Part shown: one piece after another, positions 37,226 to 46,082 of the stretch
Position numbering within the stretch: position 1 is the stretch's first letter
Layout: each line of letters opens with the position of its first letter
Assembly (NCBI RefSeq): GCF_025264665.1
Contig: NZ_CP073697.1
Span: forward strand, 2,790,001 to 2,854,000
Reading direction: 5' to 3'
DNA length: 64,000 bases
Origin: Edaphobacter flagellatus
GTDB taxonomy: Bacteria > Acidobacteriota > Terriglobia > Terriglobales > Acidobacteriaceae
Translations under genes and position numbers: made by a program
The notes under the pieces: generated by a model
What the model saw: only the letters and a program-made list of their open reading frames with translations
What the model was told of the DNA's origin: nothing
Databases searched by the model: none

Positions 37226-38230
37226 CTAGGCATTCACTGGATGCGCCAGGGTCTCCAGGGCCTTTTCCATCGAAACCACGTCATCGATATGCATTGCCGG
37301 AATCGTCGAGTCCTTCCCGAGAATCTGCCGATTCAAGCCAGTCAGCACCTTGCCCGGACCGACTTCGAACAGATGTGTCGCTCCCTGCGCAACCAGCAGG
37401 TGGACGCATTCGACCCAGCGCACCGTGCCGGTCACCTGGCGTACGAGACAGTCGCGCACATCGGCTCCCTGTGTCACCAGACGGGCATCGGCGTTTGAAG
37501 CCACGGGAATCGTCGGGTCATGAAACGTGATCTGCGGAAGATCGGCGGCAAGCCGGTCCTGCGCTGGCTGCATGAGCGGGCAGTGGAACGGTGCGCTCAC
37601 ATGCAGCATCACCGTCTTCTTCGCTCCGGCCTCTTTACACATCGCGGCAGCATGTTCTACGGCTGCAAGCGCGCCGGAGATGGCCGTCTGCGCGGGAGAA
37701 TTAAAGTTCGCCGGGGCGACAATGGCAAGCTTCGGGTCAAAGTTCTTCGCATCCGGGCCGGGCAAAGGGGTCATCTGATCCTCGACCTGCTCGCAGATCT
37801 GGCTGATGAGTACGGAGTCAAGCCCCAGGATCGCCGCCATGCCGCCTTCACCCGCAGGCACGGCCTCCTGCATGTAGCGGCCGCGGTTACGCACCGTGCG
37901 TACGGCGTCGGCAAAGGAGATGGTTCCGGCAGCGACGTGCGCCGACCACTCGCCGAGTGAGTGTCCGGCAGCAAGGGCAGGCGTCACGCCATGCTCGGCG
38001 AGCACACGCGCCATCGCGACGGAGACCGTAAGTATTGCCGGCTGTGTATGTTCCGTCAGTTTGAGCTGGTCTTCCGGGCCTTCAAAAATCAGTTTGGAGA
38101 GGGGGAAGCCGAGGGCGTCATCTGCTTCTTCAAAGACGCTGCGGGCTACGGGATGGGTGTCGTACAGATCGCGCCCCATACCTACAGTCTGCGAACCCTG
38201 ACCTGGGAAAAGAAAGACAATCTTGTTCAT
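37226..38230 (-). CDS. fabD: Malonyl-CoA:acyl carrier protein transacylase
   Basis: FabD loads malonyl groups onto ACP for fatty-acid elongation. It has 334 residues. The N-terminal FLFPGQGSQ, the nucleophile Ser91 in GHSLGEW, the conserved Gln in the first motif and the catalytic His in HVSAPFHCPLM are all present. Other fab genes are not in the window. bcp follows on the same strand. Confidence 0.96.
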   Translation of the reverse strand: MNKIVFLFPGQGSQTVGMGRDLYDTHPVARSVFEEADDALGFPLSKLIFEGPEDQLKLTEHTQPAILTVSVAMARVLAEHGVTPALAAGHSLGEWSAHVAAGTISFADAVRTVRNRGRYMQEAVPAGEGGMAAILGLDSVLISQICEQVEDQMTPLPGPDAKNFDPKLAIVAPANFNSPAQTAISGALAAVEHAAAMCKEAGAKKTVMLHVSAPFHCPLMQPAQDRLAADLPQITFHDPTIPVASNADARLVTQGADVRDCLVRQVTGTVRWVECVHLLVAQGATHLFEVGPGKVLTGLNRQILGKDSTIPAMHIDDVVSMEKALETLAHPVNA

Positions 38231-38356
38231 TTTGCTGCTCCATTTTACTTATGTCGTCTTAATTGCTGCTCCATCCTAAATGGTTAGAGCGGTATTTGTT
38301 GCCCGGGGTTGGGTCGTTTTTGAGCCTGCATTGCAGGCCGGTTAAATCGGCATCGC

Positions 38357-38393
38357 TGGCGTGTTTTGCATACGGTTTGGCGTGTTTTGCCTA
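38357..38393. promoter_or_regulatory. Direct repeat with 21-bp period, candidate AraC-type operator
   Basis: TGGCGTGTTTTGCATA (38357-38372) and TGGCGTGTTTTGCCTA (38378-38393) differ at one base and are spaced exactly 21 bases apart, two helical turns. They lie 35 bases upstream of the alcohol dehydrogenase gene, which is followed by an AraC-family regulator. The layout matches AraC-type half-sites. Confidence 0.72.
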
Positions 38394-38427
38394 TCACGCT
38401 GCGTCGGCTGGGAGCTAGAGTAGACCC

Positions 38428-39483
38428 ATGCCTAATGCAAAAGCTTATTCCGCTGCCAGTGCGACATCGCCGCTTGCTTCCTCCACGATCGTGCGGCGCG
38501 ATCTAACTCCTGACGATATTCAGATTGAGATTCTCTATTGCGGCATCTGTCACTCCGACCTGCACCAGGCACGGAACGAGTGGAAGGATGTCTTCGCAAC
38601 GGTGTATCCCTGCGTTCCCGGGCATGAGATTGTAGGCCGCGTGGCGAAGGTTGGTTCGGCTGTGACGAAGTTCAAAGTGGGCGATCTTGCGGCTGTGGGC
38701 TGCATGGTCGACTCGGACGGGACCTGTCCGGATTGCAAAGAGGGGCTGGAGCAGTTCTGCCCAAACTTCACGCTGACCTACAACTCGCCGGACAAGCACC
38801 TGGGTGGCGTGACGTATGGGGGCTACTCGGAGAGCATCGTCGTGCGGGAGAAGTTTGCGCTGAAGGTTCCGGCGAATCTTGACCTCGCGGGTGTGGCTCC
38901 GCTGCTGTGCGCGGGTATTACGACTTACTCGCCGATGCGCCACTGGGGTGTCGGGCCGGGTAAGAAGGTCGGCATCGTCGGCCTGGGTGGTCTGGGTCAC
39001 ATGGGCGTGAAGTTTGCGCATGCGCTGGGAGCGCACACGGTGGTCTTTACAACTTCGCCAGGCAAGAAGGAGGACGCGCTGCGTCTTGGTGCGGATGAAG
39101 TGGTCATCTCGAAGAACCCTGAGGAGATGCAGAGGCACCTGTTCAGCTTCGACTTCATTCTGGATGCGGTCTCGGCCGAGCACGATGTCAACGCCTATCT
39201 GCAGCTGCTGAAGCGCGACGGTCACATGGTGCTGGTGGGCGCTCCGGAGAAGCCTTTGCAGGTCGCGGCGTTCAACCTGTTGTTCGGACGCAAGAGCCTT
39301 TCAGGCTCGCCCATTGGCGGGTTGAAGGAGACGCAGGAGATGCTGGACTTCTGCGGCGAGAAGGGCATCACGTCGGACATCGAGCTGATCCCGATCCAGA
39401 AGGTGAACGAGGCGTATGAGCGTCTGCTGAAGAGCGATGTGAAGTATCGCTTCGTGATCGACATGGCTTCGCTGAAGGGGTAA
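38428..39483 (+). CDS. Zinc-dependent NAD(P)-alcohol dehydrogenase, cinnamyl-alcohol/YahK type
   Basis: 351 residues, medium-chain dehydrogenase. The catalytic zinc ligands are Cys41 (GICHSD) and the GHE motif (His66, Glu67). The structural zinc site has the CPDCKEGLEQFC spacing. The cofactor motif is GLGGLGHMG. This subgroup reduces aldehydes, usually with NADPH. An AraC-family regulator starts 11 bases after the stop, so both genes are probably one operon under the 21-bp direct repeat upstream. Detoxification of aldehydes is the likely role (inference). Confidence 0.93.
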   Translation: MPNAKAYSAASATSPLASSTIVRRDLTPDDIQIEILYCGICHSDLHQARNEWKDVFATVYPCVPGHEIVGRVAKVGSAVTKFKVGDLAAVGCMVDSDGTCPDCKEGLEQFCPNFTLTYNSPDKHLGGVTYGGYSESIVVREKFALKVPANLDLAGVAPLLCAGITTYSPMRHWGVGPGKKVGIVGLGGLGHMGVKFAHALGAHTVVFTTSPGKKEDALRLGADEVVISKNPEEMQRHLFSFDFILDAVSAEHDVNAYLQLLKRDGHMVLVGAPEKPLQVAAFNLLFGRKSLSGSPIGGLKETQEMLDFCGEKGITSDIELIPIQKVNEAYERLLKSDVKYRFVIDMASLKG

Positions 39484-39494
39484 GAGACAAGGCG

Positions 39495-40523
39495 ATGAGC
39501 AAGCACTTCAGAGTTCCGGCGCGGAAGTTGACGAAGCTGAAAGAGGCCGGGATTCGTGCGTCGGATGTGTTGCGGGATGCGGGGCTGCCGATTGGATTGT
39601 TAGAGCAGCCTCGCGTCCAGCTGACCACCAACGAGTTCTTCGCGTTCTGGAAGGCAGTGAAAGAGGCAAGCCCCGATCCGACGGTGGGGTTGAAGCTGGG
39701 CACCGAGAGGCGCGTGGAGCAGCACGATCCGATTGGGCTGACGGCGCTTTCGGCGGCGACGTTTGGTGAGGCGATGCGTTCGGCGGCGCGATATAAGCAG
39801 ATCACCTGCCCGGAGGAGATTGTCAGCGAGATCAGCGGCGGTGAGTGGACGCTGCGGTTCAACTGGTTGCTGGCTGCAGAGGAAGAGCCTCCTGTCCTGA
39901 TGGATGTGTGCTTCGCCTGGGTGCTTTCGCTGGCGCGGAACGGCACGGGCGAGGAGATTATTCCGCTCCGCGTGGAGTATATGCAGCAGCGCGAGCATGT
40001 GCGGCTGTTCGAGCGGCACTTTGGCTGCAAGGTGATGACGGGCTGCAGCCGGAACGCCATCGTTTTTCGTGCGGAAGATGCTGCGCGTCCGTTTATAACG
40101 CGCAATGCAGACCTGCTGGCGATTCTGGCGCCGCAGCTTGACGAAGACCTGCGGCGTCAGCGCGAAGACCTGAGCTTTCCTGACCAGATACGGGATGCGA
40201 TCCACCGCAGGCTGACGGGGCGGCGGCCGAAGATGACGGATGTGGCGCGCGAGATGCGCCTGAGTGTGCGCACGCTGCAGCGCCGGTTGCAGGAGAGCAG
40301 CCTGAATTTTCAGCAGATGCTGGAAGAGGCGCGGCACGAGTCGGCGCGTCACTATTTGAAACGTTCACCGCTGGAGCTGAACGAGGTGGCGTACATGCTG
40401 GGGTATGAGGACTCGAGCTCGTTTGTGCGCGCGTTTCGTGGGTGGGAGGGGATACCGCCTGCGCAGTGGCGTGAGTCGGAGCGGGCGAAAGAGGTTGTGC
40501 CGGTTCTGGATCAGGCTGTGTGA
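39495..40523 (+). CDS. AraC-family regulator with Arabinose_bd-type N-terminal domain
   Basis: 342 residues. The N-terminal ligand domain (about 1-200) is of the OruR/Arabinose_bd type (VQLTTNEFFAFWKAV; DPIGLTALSAATFGEAM). The C-terminal double helix-turn-helix has MTDVAREMRLSVRTLQRRL and LNEVAYMLGYEDSSSFVRAF, then the usual GIPPAQWR. It follows the alcohol dehydrogenase gene by 11 bases and likely controls it by the direct repeat at 38357-38393. The effector is unknown; an aldehyde or alcohol would fit. Confidence 0.92.
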   Translation: MSKHFRVPARKLTKLKEAGIRASDVLRDAGLPIGLLEQPRVQLTTNEFFAFWKAVKEASPDPTVGLKLGTERRVEQHDPIGLTALSAATFGEAMRSAARYKQITCPEEIVSEISGGEWTLRFNWLLAAEEEPPVLMDVCFAWVLSLARNGTGEEIIPLRVEYMQQREHVRLFERHFGCKVMTGCSRNAIVFRAEDAARPFITRNADLLAILAPQLDEDLRRQREDLSFPDQIRDAIHRRLTGRRPKMTDVAREMRLSVRTLQRRLQESSLNFQQMLEEARHESARHYLKRSPLELNEVAYMLGYEDSSSFVRAFRGWEGIPPAQWRESERAKEVVPVLDQAV

Positions 40524-40532
40524 TCTGGCTCT

Positions 40533-41591
40533 TCAGGGCTGCGGCTCGCCCGGTTTGTTTTCCATGGCGATGGCGGCGAGTTTACTGGCGATCTCGGGAG
40601 CGGGTGCGCCTCCCAGATTGGAGAGCACGATGACGATGGTTTTACTGTCGGGATAGTAAGCCATCTGTGTACTGAAGCCGGAGATGGTGCCGTTGTGCGC
40701 GATGAGTTTATGTCCGCCTTCGGTTCCGGTTGCGAGCCCCAAAGCATAACCGTTTTTGAAGGGTTTGGTCATGGCCTGTACGGAAGCCGGCGAGAGAAAG
40801 GTCCCGAAGAAGAGCGCCTGCTCCCAGCGGAGAAGGTCTTCGGTGGTGGAGCAGATGGCTCCGGCTGCGTAGGACATGGTGAAGCTGGGAGATGGCGTCT
40901 GAAGGGGTCCCTGGGGGCTGAGAGCATAGCCGGTCGCAAACTGCGGCATGATGGCTGTATCGGAGCCGAAGCGGGAGTGTGCCATGCCGAGCGGCTGGAA
41001 GATGTTCTGCTGGACGAACTCGCCATAGCTTTGGCCGGTGATGCGTTCGATGAGATAGCCGAGCAGGGCGTATCCGGAGTTGGTGTAGAACCACTTTTCG
41101 CCTGGCACGAAGTCGAGCGGGCGGTTCCAGAAGCGCGCGACGAGCTGCATGGGCGTGATGGGAAACGGATTGAGCATCTGCTGGTCTGCAAAGGTGGAGT
41201 AGTTGGGAATGCCGCTGGTGTGGGTGAGGAGATGGTAGATGGTGATCTTGTCCCAGGCTGGCGGCGCGTCCGGAAGGTACTTGCGGATGGGGTCGTGAAT
41301 GTCGAGCTTGCCGCGCTCCTGAAGCAGGAGGATGGATGCGGCAGTGAACTGTTTGCTGAGAGAAGCGAGGCGATAGACCGTCGTGGGCGAGTCGGGAACC
41401 TGCCATTCGAGGCTCGCGTAGCCGTAGCCCTTGTTCAACAGAACGTGGTTATCGCGAGCTACGAGAACGGAGCCCATGAAATTACCGGACGCGACGTAGG
41501 TGGCGACGGTCTCGTCCATGCGGACGGCTGTGGAGTCTTGAGCCAGGCAGGAACCGGCGAGGAGAAGCAAGGCCAAGGCGTGAAGGATCAT
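40533..41591 (-). CDS. Exported serine hydrolase of the beta-lactamase/penicillin-binding fold
   Basis: 352 residues with a signal peptide (cut near SCLAQ). It has the class C beta-lactamase/esterase motifs: SLSK with Ser77 and Lys80, YTN with Tyr169 and Asn171, and the HNG box. The family includes esterases, D-aminopeptidases and transpeptidase-like proteins, so beta-lactam resistance is not implied. The ATG has no ribosome site and is about 10 bases from a strong -10 box, so the message may be leaderless. It converges with the AraC-type gene, 9 bases apart. Confidence 0.9.
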   Translation of the reverse strand: MILHALALLLLAGSCLAQDSTAVRMDETVATYVASGNFMGSVLVARDNHVLLNKGYGYASLEWQVPDSPTTVYRLASLSKQFTAASILLLQERGKLDIHDPIRKYLPDAPPAWDKITIYHLLTHTSGIPNYSTFADQQMLNPFPITPMQLVARFWNRPLDFVPGEKWFYTNSGYALLGYLIERITGQSYGEFVQQNIFQPLGMAHSRFGSDTAIMPQFATGYALSPQGPLQTPSPSFTMSYAAGAICSTTEDLLRWEQALFFGTFLSPASVQAMTKPFKNGYALGLATGTEGGHKLIAHNGTISGFSTQMAYYPDSKTIVIVLSNLGGAPAPEIASKLAAIAMENKPGEPQP

Positions 41592-41600
41592 GGAGGGGAC

Positions 41601-41640
41601 GATATACGAATAAAATCGTAGATGTCAACGAAGAATTTCG
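41601..41640 (-). promoter_or_regulatory. Sigma-70-like promoter with ACGA...TCGT inverted repeats
   Basis: On the minus strand TTGACA (41628-41623) is followed by 16 bases and TATATC (41606-41601). Overlapping repeats of ACGA-N6-TCGT type occur on both sides of the -35. Spacing to the start at 41591 leaves almost no leader. A repressor of these repeats is inferred; no obvious one is adjacent. Confidence 0.55.
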
Positions 41641-41658
41641 TAGATGGAGTGAGGGGAG

Positions 41659-44600
41659 CTATGCCTTGTACTGATCCTGGGGTTCTTCACAGGGCTCGTT
41701 GTAGAAGACGATGCAGTCGCGGCCCTGCGCTTTGGCCTGGTAGAGGGCTTCGTCGGCGCGGCGGATGAGGTCTTCGATGGTGGCGATGGTGGGTTCGAGC
41801 CAGGCGACGCCGAAGCTGGAGGTTACCTGAATCGAGCGGCCTTCGCAGGTGAAGGGTTTGCCGGCGATGGCCTGCTGCAACTGGTTCAGGCGGGTGTGCG
41901 GATCTTCGTAGGGCAGGCCGGGCAGGACAAGAAGGAATTCTTCACCACCGTAGCGGCCGAGGTAGTCGGAGGGACGGATGTTTTCTTCCATGCGCTCGGC
42001 GGCGTCGCGGAGGATGGCATCGCCGGTGAGGTGGCCGTAGGTGTCGTTGATCTGCTTGAAGTGGTCGACGTCGGCGAGCACGATGGCGAGCGATGCGCCG
42101 GAGCGGTGAGCGCTGTCCATCTCGCGGATGAGGATGTCGATGATGGCGGGACGGTTCCAGAGGCCGGTGAGGGCGTCGCGCGTGGCCTGCTGGCGAAGAG
42201 CTTCGCGGGCGGTGAGCAGCTCGGCTTTTTCGGCTTCGAGCTCGCGGGTGCGTTGGGCGACGAGCTGGCGGAGGATGCGCTGACGCTGAATGAGTCTGCG
42301 CTCGCGCAGGTGCCAGACGAGGATGGAAGCGATAAACGTGAGTACAGCGAGCACGAAGTAGAAGGGCGGGGTCCGCCACCAGGGCGGGCTGACGGTGAAG
42401 CTGAAGGAGGTAATGGCGGATCGTAGCTGACGGTCGAGGTCGACGGCCTGGAGCTCGAAGCGATAGTCGCCGGGAGGAAGCGCGGCGTAGTGCAGCGCGT
42501 GCAGGGTGGTCTCGTTCCAGGAGGATTCGAGGCCGGTGAGGCGATAGCGGAAGCGAAGCGCTCCGTTGCGGTGGAAGTTGAGCGAGGTAAAGCGGAGATC
42601 GAGCGGAGCGTCGTGCCAGCGCGCGAGCGTGTTGGAGGTGAGTGCAAGCTGGGAGCCACCGAGGCTGGCGGAGGTGATGCGCAGATCGAGCGGCGAGGTG
42701 TCGAAGATCTGTTCGGGGTGCAGGATGTGCATGGCGCCGCCGTTGGCGCCGATCCAGACGGAGCCGTCGCGGTCGGCGAAGAAGGCGCCTTCGTTGGTGT
42801 CGTTGGAGACGAGGCCGTCGCGCTGGGTGAGGAGTCTCCACTGTTTGCCGTCGAAGACGTTGATGCCGAGGTCGGTGCCGATCCAGAGCCAGCCACGCTG
42901 GTCGAAACGCACGATCTGCACATCACCGGAGACGATGTCGGGCGCGGTGACGGAGTCGAGCGTTTTGGCGTTGTTGCCTTCGATGCGCAGGTGCAGCAGA
43001 GCCGGGATGCCTCCGCCGATCCAGAGCGTGCTGTCGGGTGCGATGGCGAGGTTGCGCATCTGGCCACGTGTGGCGGTGTGGTCGAGCGCGATTTCGGTGT
43101 AGCGGTTGTCGGTGTGCGACAGGCGGTAGAGATGCTGGTCGGAGAGGAACCAGAGGTCGTGGTTGGGGCTCTCAGCAATGTCGGCGAAGCCATCGCTGGA
43201 GACGAGCGGGTCGCTGATCTTTTCGATTGCGGGGGCATTGGGGGTACGGATGACGTAGAGGCCATCGTTGCCGGCGATCCAGATGCGTCCAGCGGAGTCG
43301 GTGAAGGTGCGGAGGAGGCCGGAGACTTTGCCACGGAAGGTGACGCGGTCGATGGAGGGATCGTAGCGCTGCACTTCGCCGGTGATGAGGAAGGCCCAGA
43401 GCGCGCCGTCGGTGGATTGCTGCATGCCGCTGCCGTGCAGCACGGGCGTGCGCTCGAAGACGGGCGGCGTGACGAGACGGTGCGTGGCGTCGTCGAGGCG
43501 CGAGGCCTGGAGCTGGTCGTCGACCCAGAGGCGTCCCTGATGATCGCGGAAGATGAGCCAGGCGATGTCGTCATGCAGGCCCTGCGCGGTGGTCCAGTTT
43601 TCGACCTGGTCGTAGCCGAGCCAGCGGAAGACGCCGTGCCCGCGCGTAGAGAACCAGGGGCTGCCGTGGCGGTCGAAGAGGATGGTGCTGACGTCTTTGA
43701 AGGCGAGTCCGTTGTCGTGATCGAGGATGCGCCAGGCGGAGCCCTCCCAGCGGGCGATGCCGTTACCGGCCTGCGTGAGGATGCGGCCTGCGGGGTCTTC
43801 GGCGAAGGTGAGAATGCCGGAGCGGTGGTAAGCGGCGAGGTCGCCGGGGAGATCGCGCAGGTGGAAGGTATTGCTGTGTGCAGGGAGGATGGCGGTGTGG
43901 TCGAGACTGCGCGCCCAGAGGTTGCCGTGTGAATCGGCGAAGAAGCGCAGCCAGAGCCCGGCGGCTATGCCTTGCGGCTCGGCGAAGATTTCGACATGAG
44001 CGTGTGCGGGGTTGGCGGCGTCGCTGAGGTGGCAGATGGCGTCTCCGCAGCCAAGCCAGAGGCTGCGATCGGGAGCGACGAAGACGTTGTGCAGATGCGC
44101 GAGGTCGGGATGGGCGGCGAGCTGTGCCGTGTCGACGAAGGCACGCGAGGTCCAGTGCGTGCCTGAGTGTTCGATCAGGCGGAGCGAGCCGCGGGCGAGG
44201 AACAAGAGATGGTCTGCGTCGAGCGATGCGATGCGTTGTCCGGGGCCGAGTTGTGCGGGCTGGTCGCTGAAGGGGACGTCGATGAGGCGCGAGTTTTCGA
44301 CATAGTAGAAATGGTCGTTGGTGTTGACCCAGATGCGGCCAGCAGGGTCTTTGTACAGGCCGAGGACGAGCGGCTCGCCGAGGCCGTCTTCGGGGCCGAA
44401 GCGTTGGAAGCCGGAGCCGTCGTAGCGGAAGAGGCCGTTTTCCGTGGCGAGCCAGAGCAGGCCGGAGTTGTCTTCGACGACGCTGAAGACGTCGAGATTG
44501 CGCAGGCCCTCGTCCTGCCCGTAGTGCGCGAAGGTGAACTGTTGTGCGGCGGTGAAGCGGGTTAGGAAGAGAAACGCGGCGAGGCAGGCGGCGAAGAGCG

Positions 44601-44685
44601 GTGTCCGGCGAGAGAATGCGTGTCTGTACCTGCTGGTCGGCGTACTGCTCAACGGGATCACCTGGGCCGTAGTTCGGAACCGCAA
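41659..44685 (-). CDS. Two-component-type beta-propeller sensor with Y_Y_Y and GGDEF domains (diguanylate cyclase)
   Basis: 1008 residues. An N-terminal signal anchor is followed by a long periplasmic propeller with repeats such as DNSGLLWLATENGLFRYDG and QRGWLWIGTDLGINVFDG. A Y_Y_Y domain, one membrane helix (PPFYFVLAVLTFIASILVW), a short coiled coil and a C-terminal GGDEF domain follow. The active-site GGEEF (913-917) is intact, and RPSD five residues before it is the product-inhibition I-site, so cyclic-di-GMP synthesis is likely. Periplasmic ligands, often glycans in such sensors, may control it. The TTG start lacks a good ribosome site and could lie further in. Confidence 0.93.
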   Translation of the reverse strand: MRFRTTAQVIPLSSTPTSRYRHAFSRRTPLFAACLAAFLFLTRFTAAQQFTFAHYGQDEGLRNLDVFSVVEDNSGLLWLATENGLFRYDGSGFQRFGPEDGLGEPLVLGLYKDPAGRIWVNTNDHFYYVENSRLIDVPFSDQPAQLGPGQRIASLDADHLLFLARGSLRLIEHSGTHWTSRAFVDTAQLAAHPDLAHLHNVFVAPDRSLWLGCGDAICHLSDAANPAHAHVEIFAEPQGIAAGLWLRFFADSHGNLWARSLDHTAILPAHSNTFHLRDLPGDLAAYHRSGILTFAEDPAGRILTQAGNGIARWEGSAWRILDHDNGLAFKDVSTILFDRHGSPWFSTRGHGVFRWLGYDQVENWTTAQGLHDDIAWLIFRDHQGRLWVDDQLQASRLDDATHRLVTPPVFERTPVLHGSGMQQSTDGALWAFLITGEVQRYDPSIDRVTFRGKVSGLLRTFTDSAGRIWIAGNDGLYVIRTPNAPAIEKISDPLVSSDGFADIAESPNHDLWFLSDQHLYRLSHTDNRYTEIALDHTATRGQMRNLAIAPDSTLWIGGGIPALLHLRIEGNNAKTLDSVTAPDIVSGDVQIVRFDQRGWLWIGTDLGINVFDGKQWRLLTQRDGLVSNDTNEGAFFADRDGSVWIGANGGAMHILHPEQIFDTSPLDLRITSASLGGSQLALTSNTLARWHDAPLDLRFTSLNFHRNGALRFRYRLTGLESSWNETTLHALHYAALPPGDYRFELQAVDLDRQLRSAITSFSFTVSPPWWRTPPFYFVLAVLTFIASILVWHLRERRLIQRQRILRQLVAQRTRELEAEKAELLTAREALRQQATRDALTGLWNRPAIIDILIREMDSAHRSGASLAIVLADVDHFKQINDTYGHLTGDAILRDAAERMEENIRPSDYLGRYGGEEFLLVLPGLPYEDPHTRLNQLQQAIAGKPFTCEGRSIQVTSSFGVAWLEPTIATIEDLIRRADEALYQAKAQGRDCIVFYNEPCEEPQDQYKA

Positions 44686-44845
44686 TGATTCAGGACGGCT
44701 GCCGAAGAAGTCTGTCTGTTCTCAGGATGGTCTGAGGTGAAAGATCGCCGCAGGAGGACACGGCCAAGGCATTTCCAAAAAACACAATTCGGCTATGACA
44801 CACAGCTATCGGTCTTGTACCGCGACGCTGCCGGTCGTGCGCGGC

Positions 44846-45097
44846 TTAAATCCCAAGGCCAAAATCAACGTCCTGTTGTTTGTCATCTCCGGAGTGCGAG
44901 TAGAAGTCGTACGGTGTGCGGCGATTGAACTTGTAACGCTGACGCAGCTCGCGGCCAAGGAACAGTCCAAGCGCAACTGCGCCCAGACCGGCCGAGATCC
45001 AGCCTACGGTCTTGATCAGCGTCGACTCTTCTTCGTGCTCCGGGAAGGGAAGGACGTTTGAAACGGGTGTTGCAGAATCTGTAGCAGCGGACTTCAT
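44846..45097 (-). CDS. Small single-span membrane protein
   Basis: 83 residues from ATG 45097. After an acidic N-terminal part with FPEHEEEST, one membrane helix (TVGWISAGLGAVALGLFLG) leads to a basic RELRQRYKFNRR and a polar tail. No family is recognised. It is on the same strand as the propeller-GGDEF gene and 160 bases upstream of its start. No good ribosome site is visible, so the start is uncertain. Confidence 0.55.
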   Translation of the reverse strand: MKSAATDSATPVSNVLPFPEHEEESTLIKTVGWISAGLGAVALGLFLGRELRQRYKFNRRTPYDFYSHSGDDKQQDVDFGLGI

Positions 45098-45253
45098 GCT
45101 AAGGATGATAGCGCAGTACAGGCCCGACTGGCAGATAGCACCATCGGGGTATCTAAGGTGACTCCCATGTAAATGAGGTCCGGAATGGGAATTGATTGGT
45201 TCTTCAGAGGCATTCTGCATGGGCATCTGACTGGATGGACACCCCGGCACCCG

Positions 45254-45289
45254 GCTGCGCGACTTCGTCGCTTTGCTCGGAATGACGCA
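45254..45289. repeat. Dispersed intergenic repeat, copy 4 (partial)
   Basis: CTGCGCGACTTCGTCGCTTTGCTCGGAATGACGCA keeps the 3' half (GCTCGGAATGAC) of the repeat. The upstream half is missing. Confidence 0.55.
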
Positions 45290-45321
45290 TTGAGCGGTTT
45301 TCGATACGTATCTATTGGGAC

Positions 45322-45975
45322 TTAGAGGACGTCTACCTTCTGGAAGCCCAGTCCGTAGAGGAGGGTGGCAATGGAGGCACGGGCGTTGCGGGTGGCGGCG
45401 TCGAGGATGCCGTCGGAGAGCGCGTTTTTTTGCAGCTGTTGCTCGGCCTTGGCGCGGGTTTCGGATTCCAGGTTCTGGTCGACGGGGACGAGGATGCCGG
45501 TGGAGCGGGCGTAGACGCGTGTGTGCTGGTTGTCGAGCGTGGTGGAGAAGAGCTCAGAGGGCGGCAGGTTGACGTGGATGGTGCGGACACCGTTGTTATC
45601 GGTGGTGATCTTGACGTCTTCGGGCTTGAGCTTGGCGAGGTCGATGCCGGCGATGGATTGGCCGTGGACGACGAGCAGGATGCGGTCGCCAGCGAGGAGA
45701 TCGGGGAGCACGGCGCTGGACCTGGAGCCTTCGACGATGGTGTCGAGCGAGTAGACGACGGTTTCGAGCCGGCTGAGCCGCTGGATGCGCTGGACGACGG
45801 CGGGAACCGAGGTATCGAACGTGGTGGTACGGCCAATGATGCGGTCGGCGACGCGCTCCATGAAGCCGTTGGTGGCATGGCGGAGAAAGACGGCCATTGC
45901 GGCGGCGCCGAGGACAAGGGCGAGCAGGAAGACGAAGAAGCCTCCGGAGCGGCGTTCGTTATATTGCGTCGTCAT
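45322..45975 (-). CDS. DUF4230 membrane-anchored protein
   Basis: 217 residues. One N-terminal membrane helix (FFVFLLALVLGAAAMAVFL), then an extracytoplasmic domain with LSRLETVVYSLDTIVEG and the GQSIAGIDLAKLKPEDVKI motif of DUF4230. The ATG at 45975 is chosen because it sits just before the anchor; a longer form from 46023 is possible. Function of this family is not established. Confidence 0.82.
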   Translation of the reverse strand: MTTQYNERRSGGFFVFLLALVLGAAAMAVFLRHATNGFMERVADRIIGRTTTFDTSVPAVVQRIQRLSRLETVVYSLDTIVEGSRSSAVLPDLLAGDRILLVVHGQSIAGIDLAKLKPEDVKITTDNNGVRTIHVNLPPSELFSTTLDNQHTRVYARSTGILVPVDQNLESETRAKAEQQLQKNALSDGILDAATRNARASIATLLYGLGFQKVDVL

Positions 45976-46082
45976 AGCTGATTGGAATGGTACTTGAGGA
46001 GGCGCCGGCTGTCGTCTTCCCATGCGGGGTACTTTCGTTGGATGTTTCGTAACGGTATTGACTTCAGTATTCTGTGGCGGCG

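Noticed and set aside
42490..43932. Plus-strand open frame opposite the propeller-GGDEF gene (480 codons)
   Set aside because: Mirror of propeller repeats in another frame; composition typical of shadows.
44686..44845. Possible cyclic-di-GMP riboswitch ahead of the GGDEF gene
   Set aside because: I looked for the conserved GEMM core on the minus strand and did not see it.
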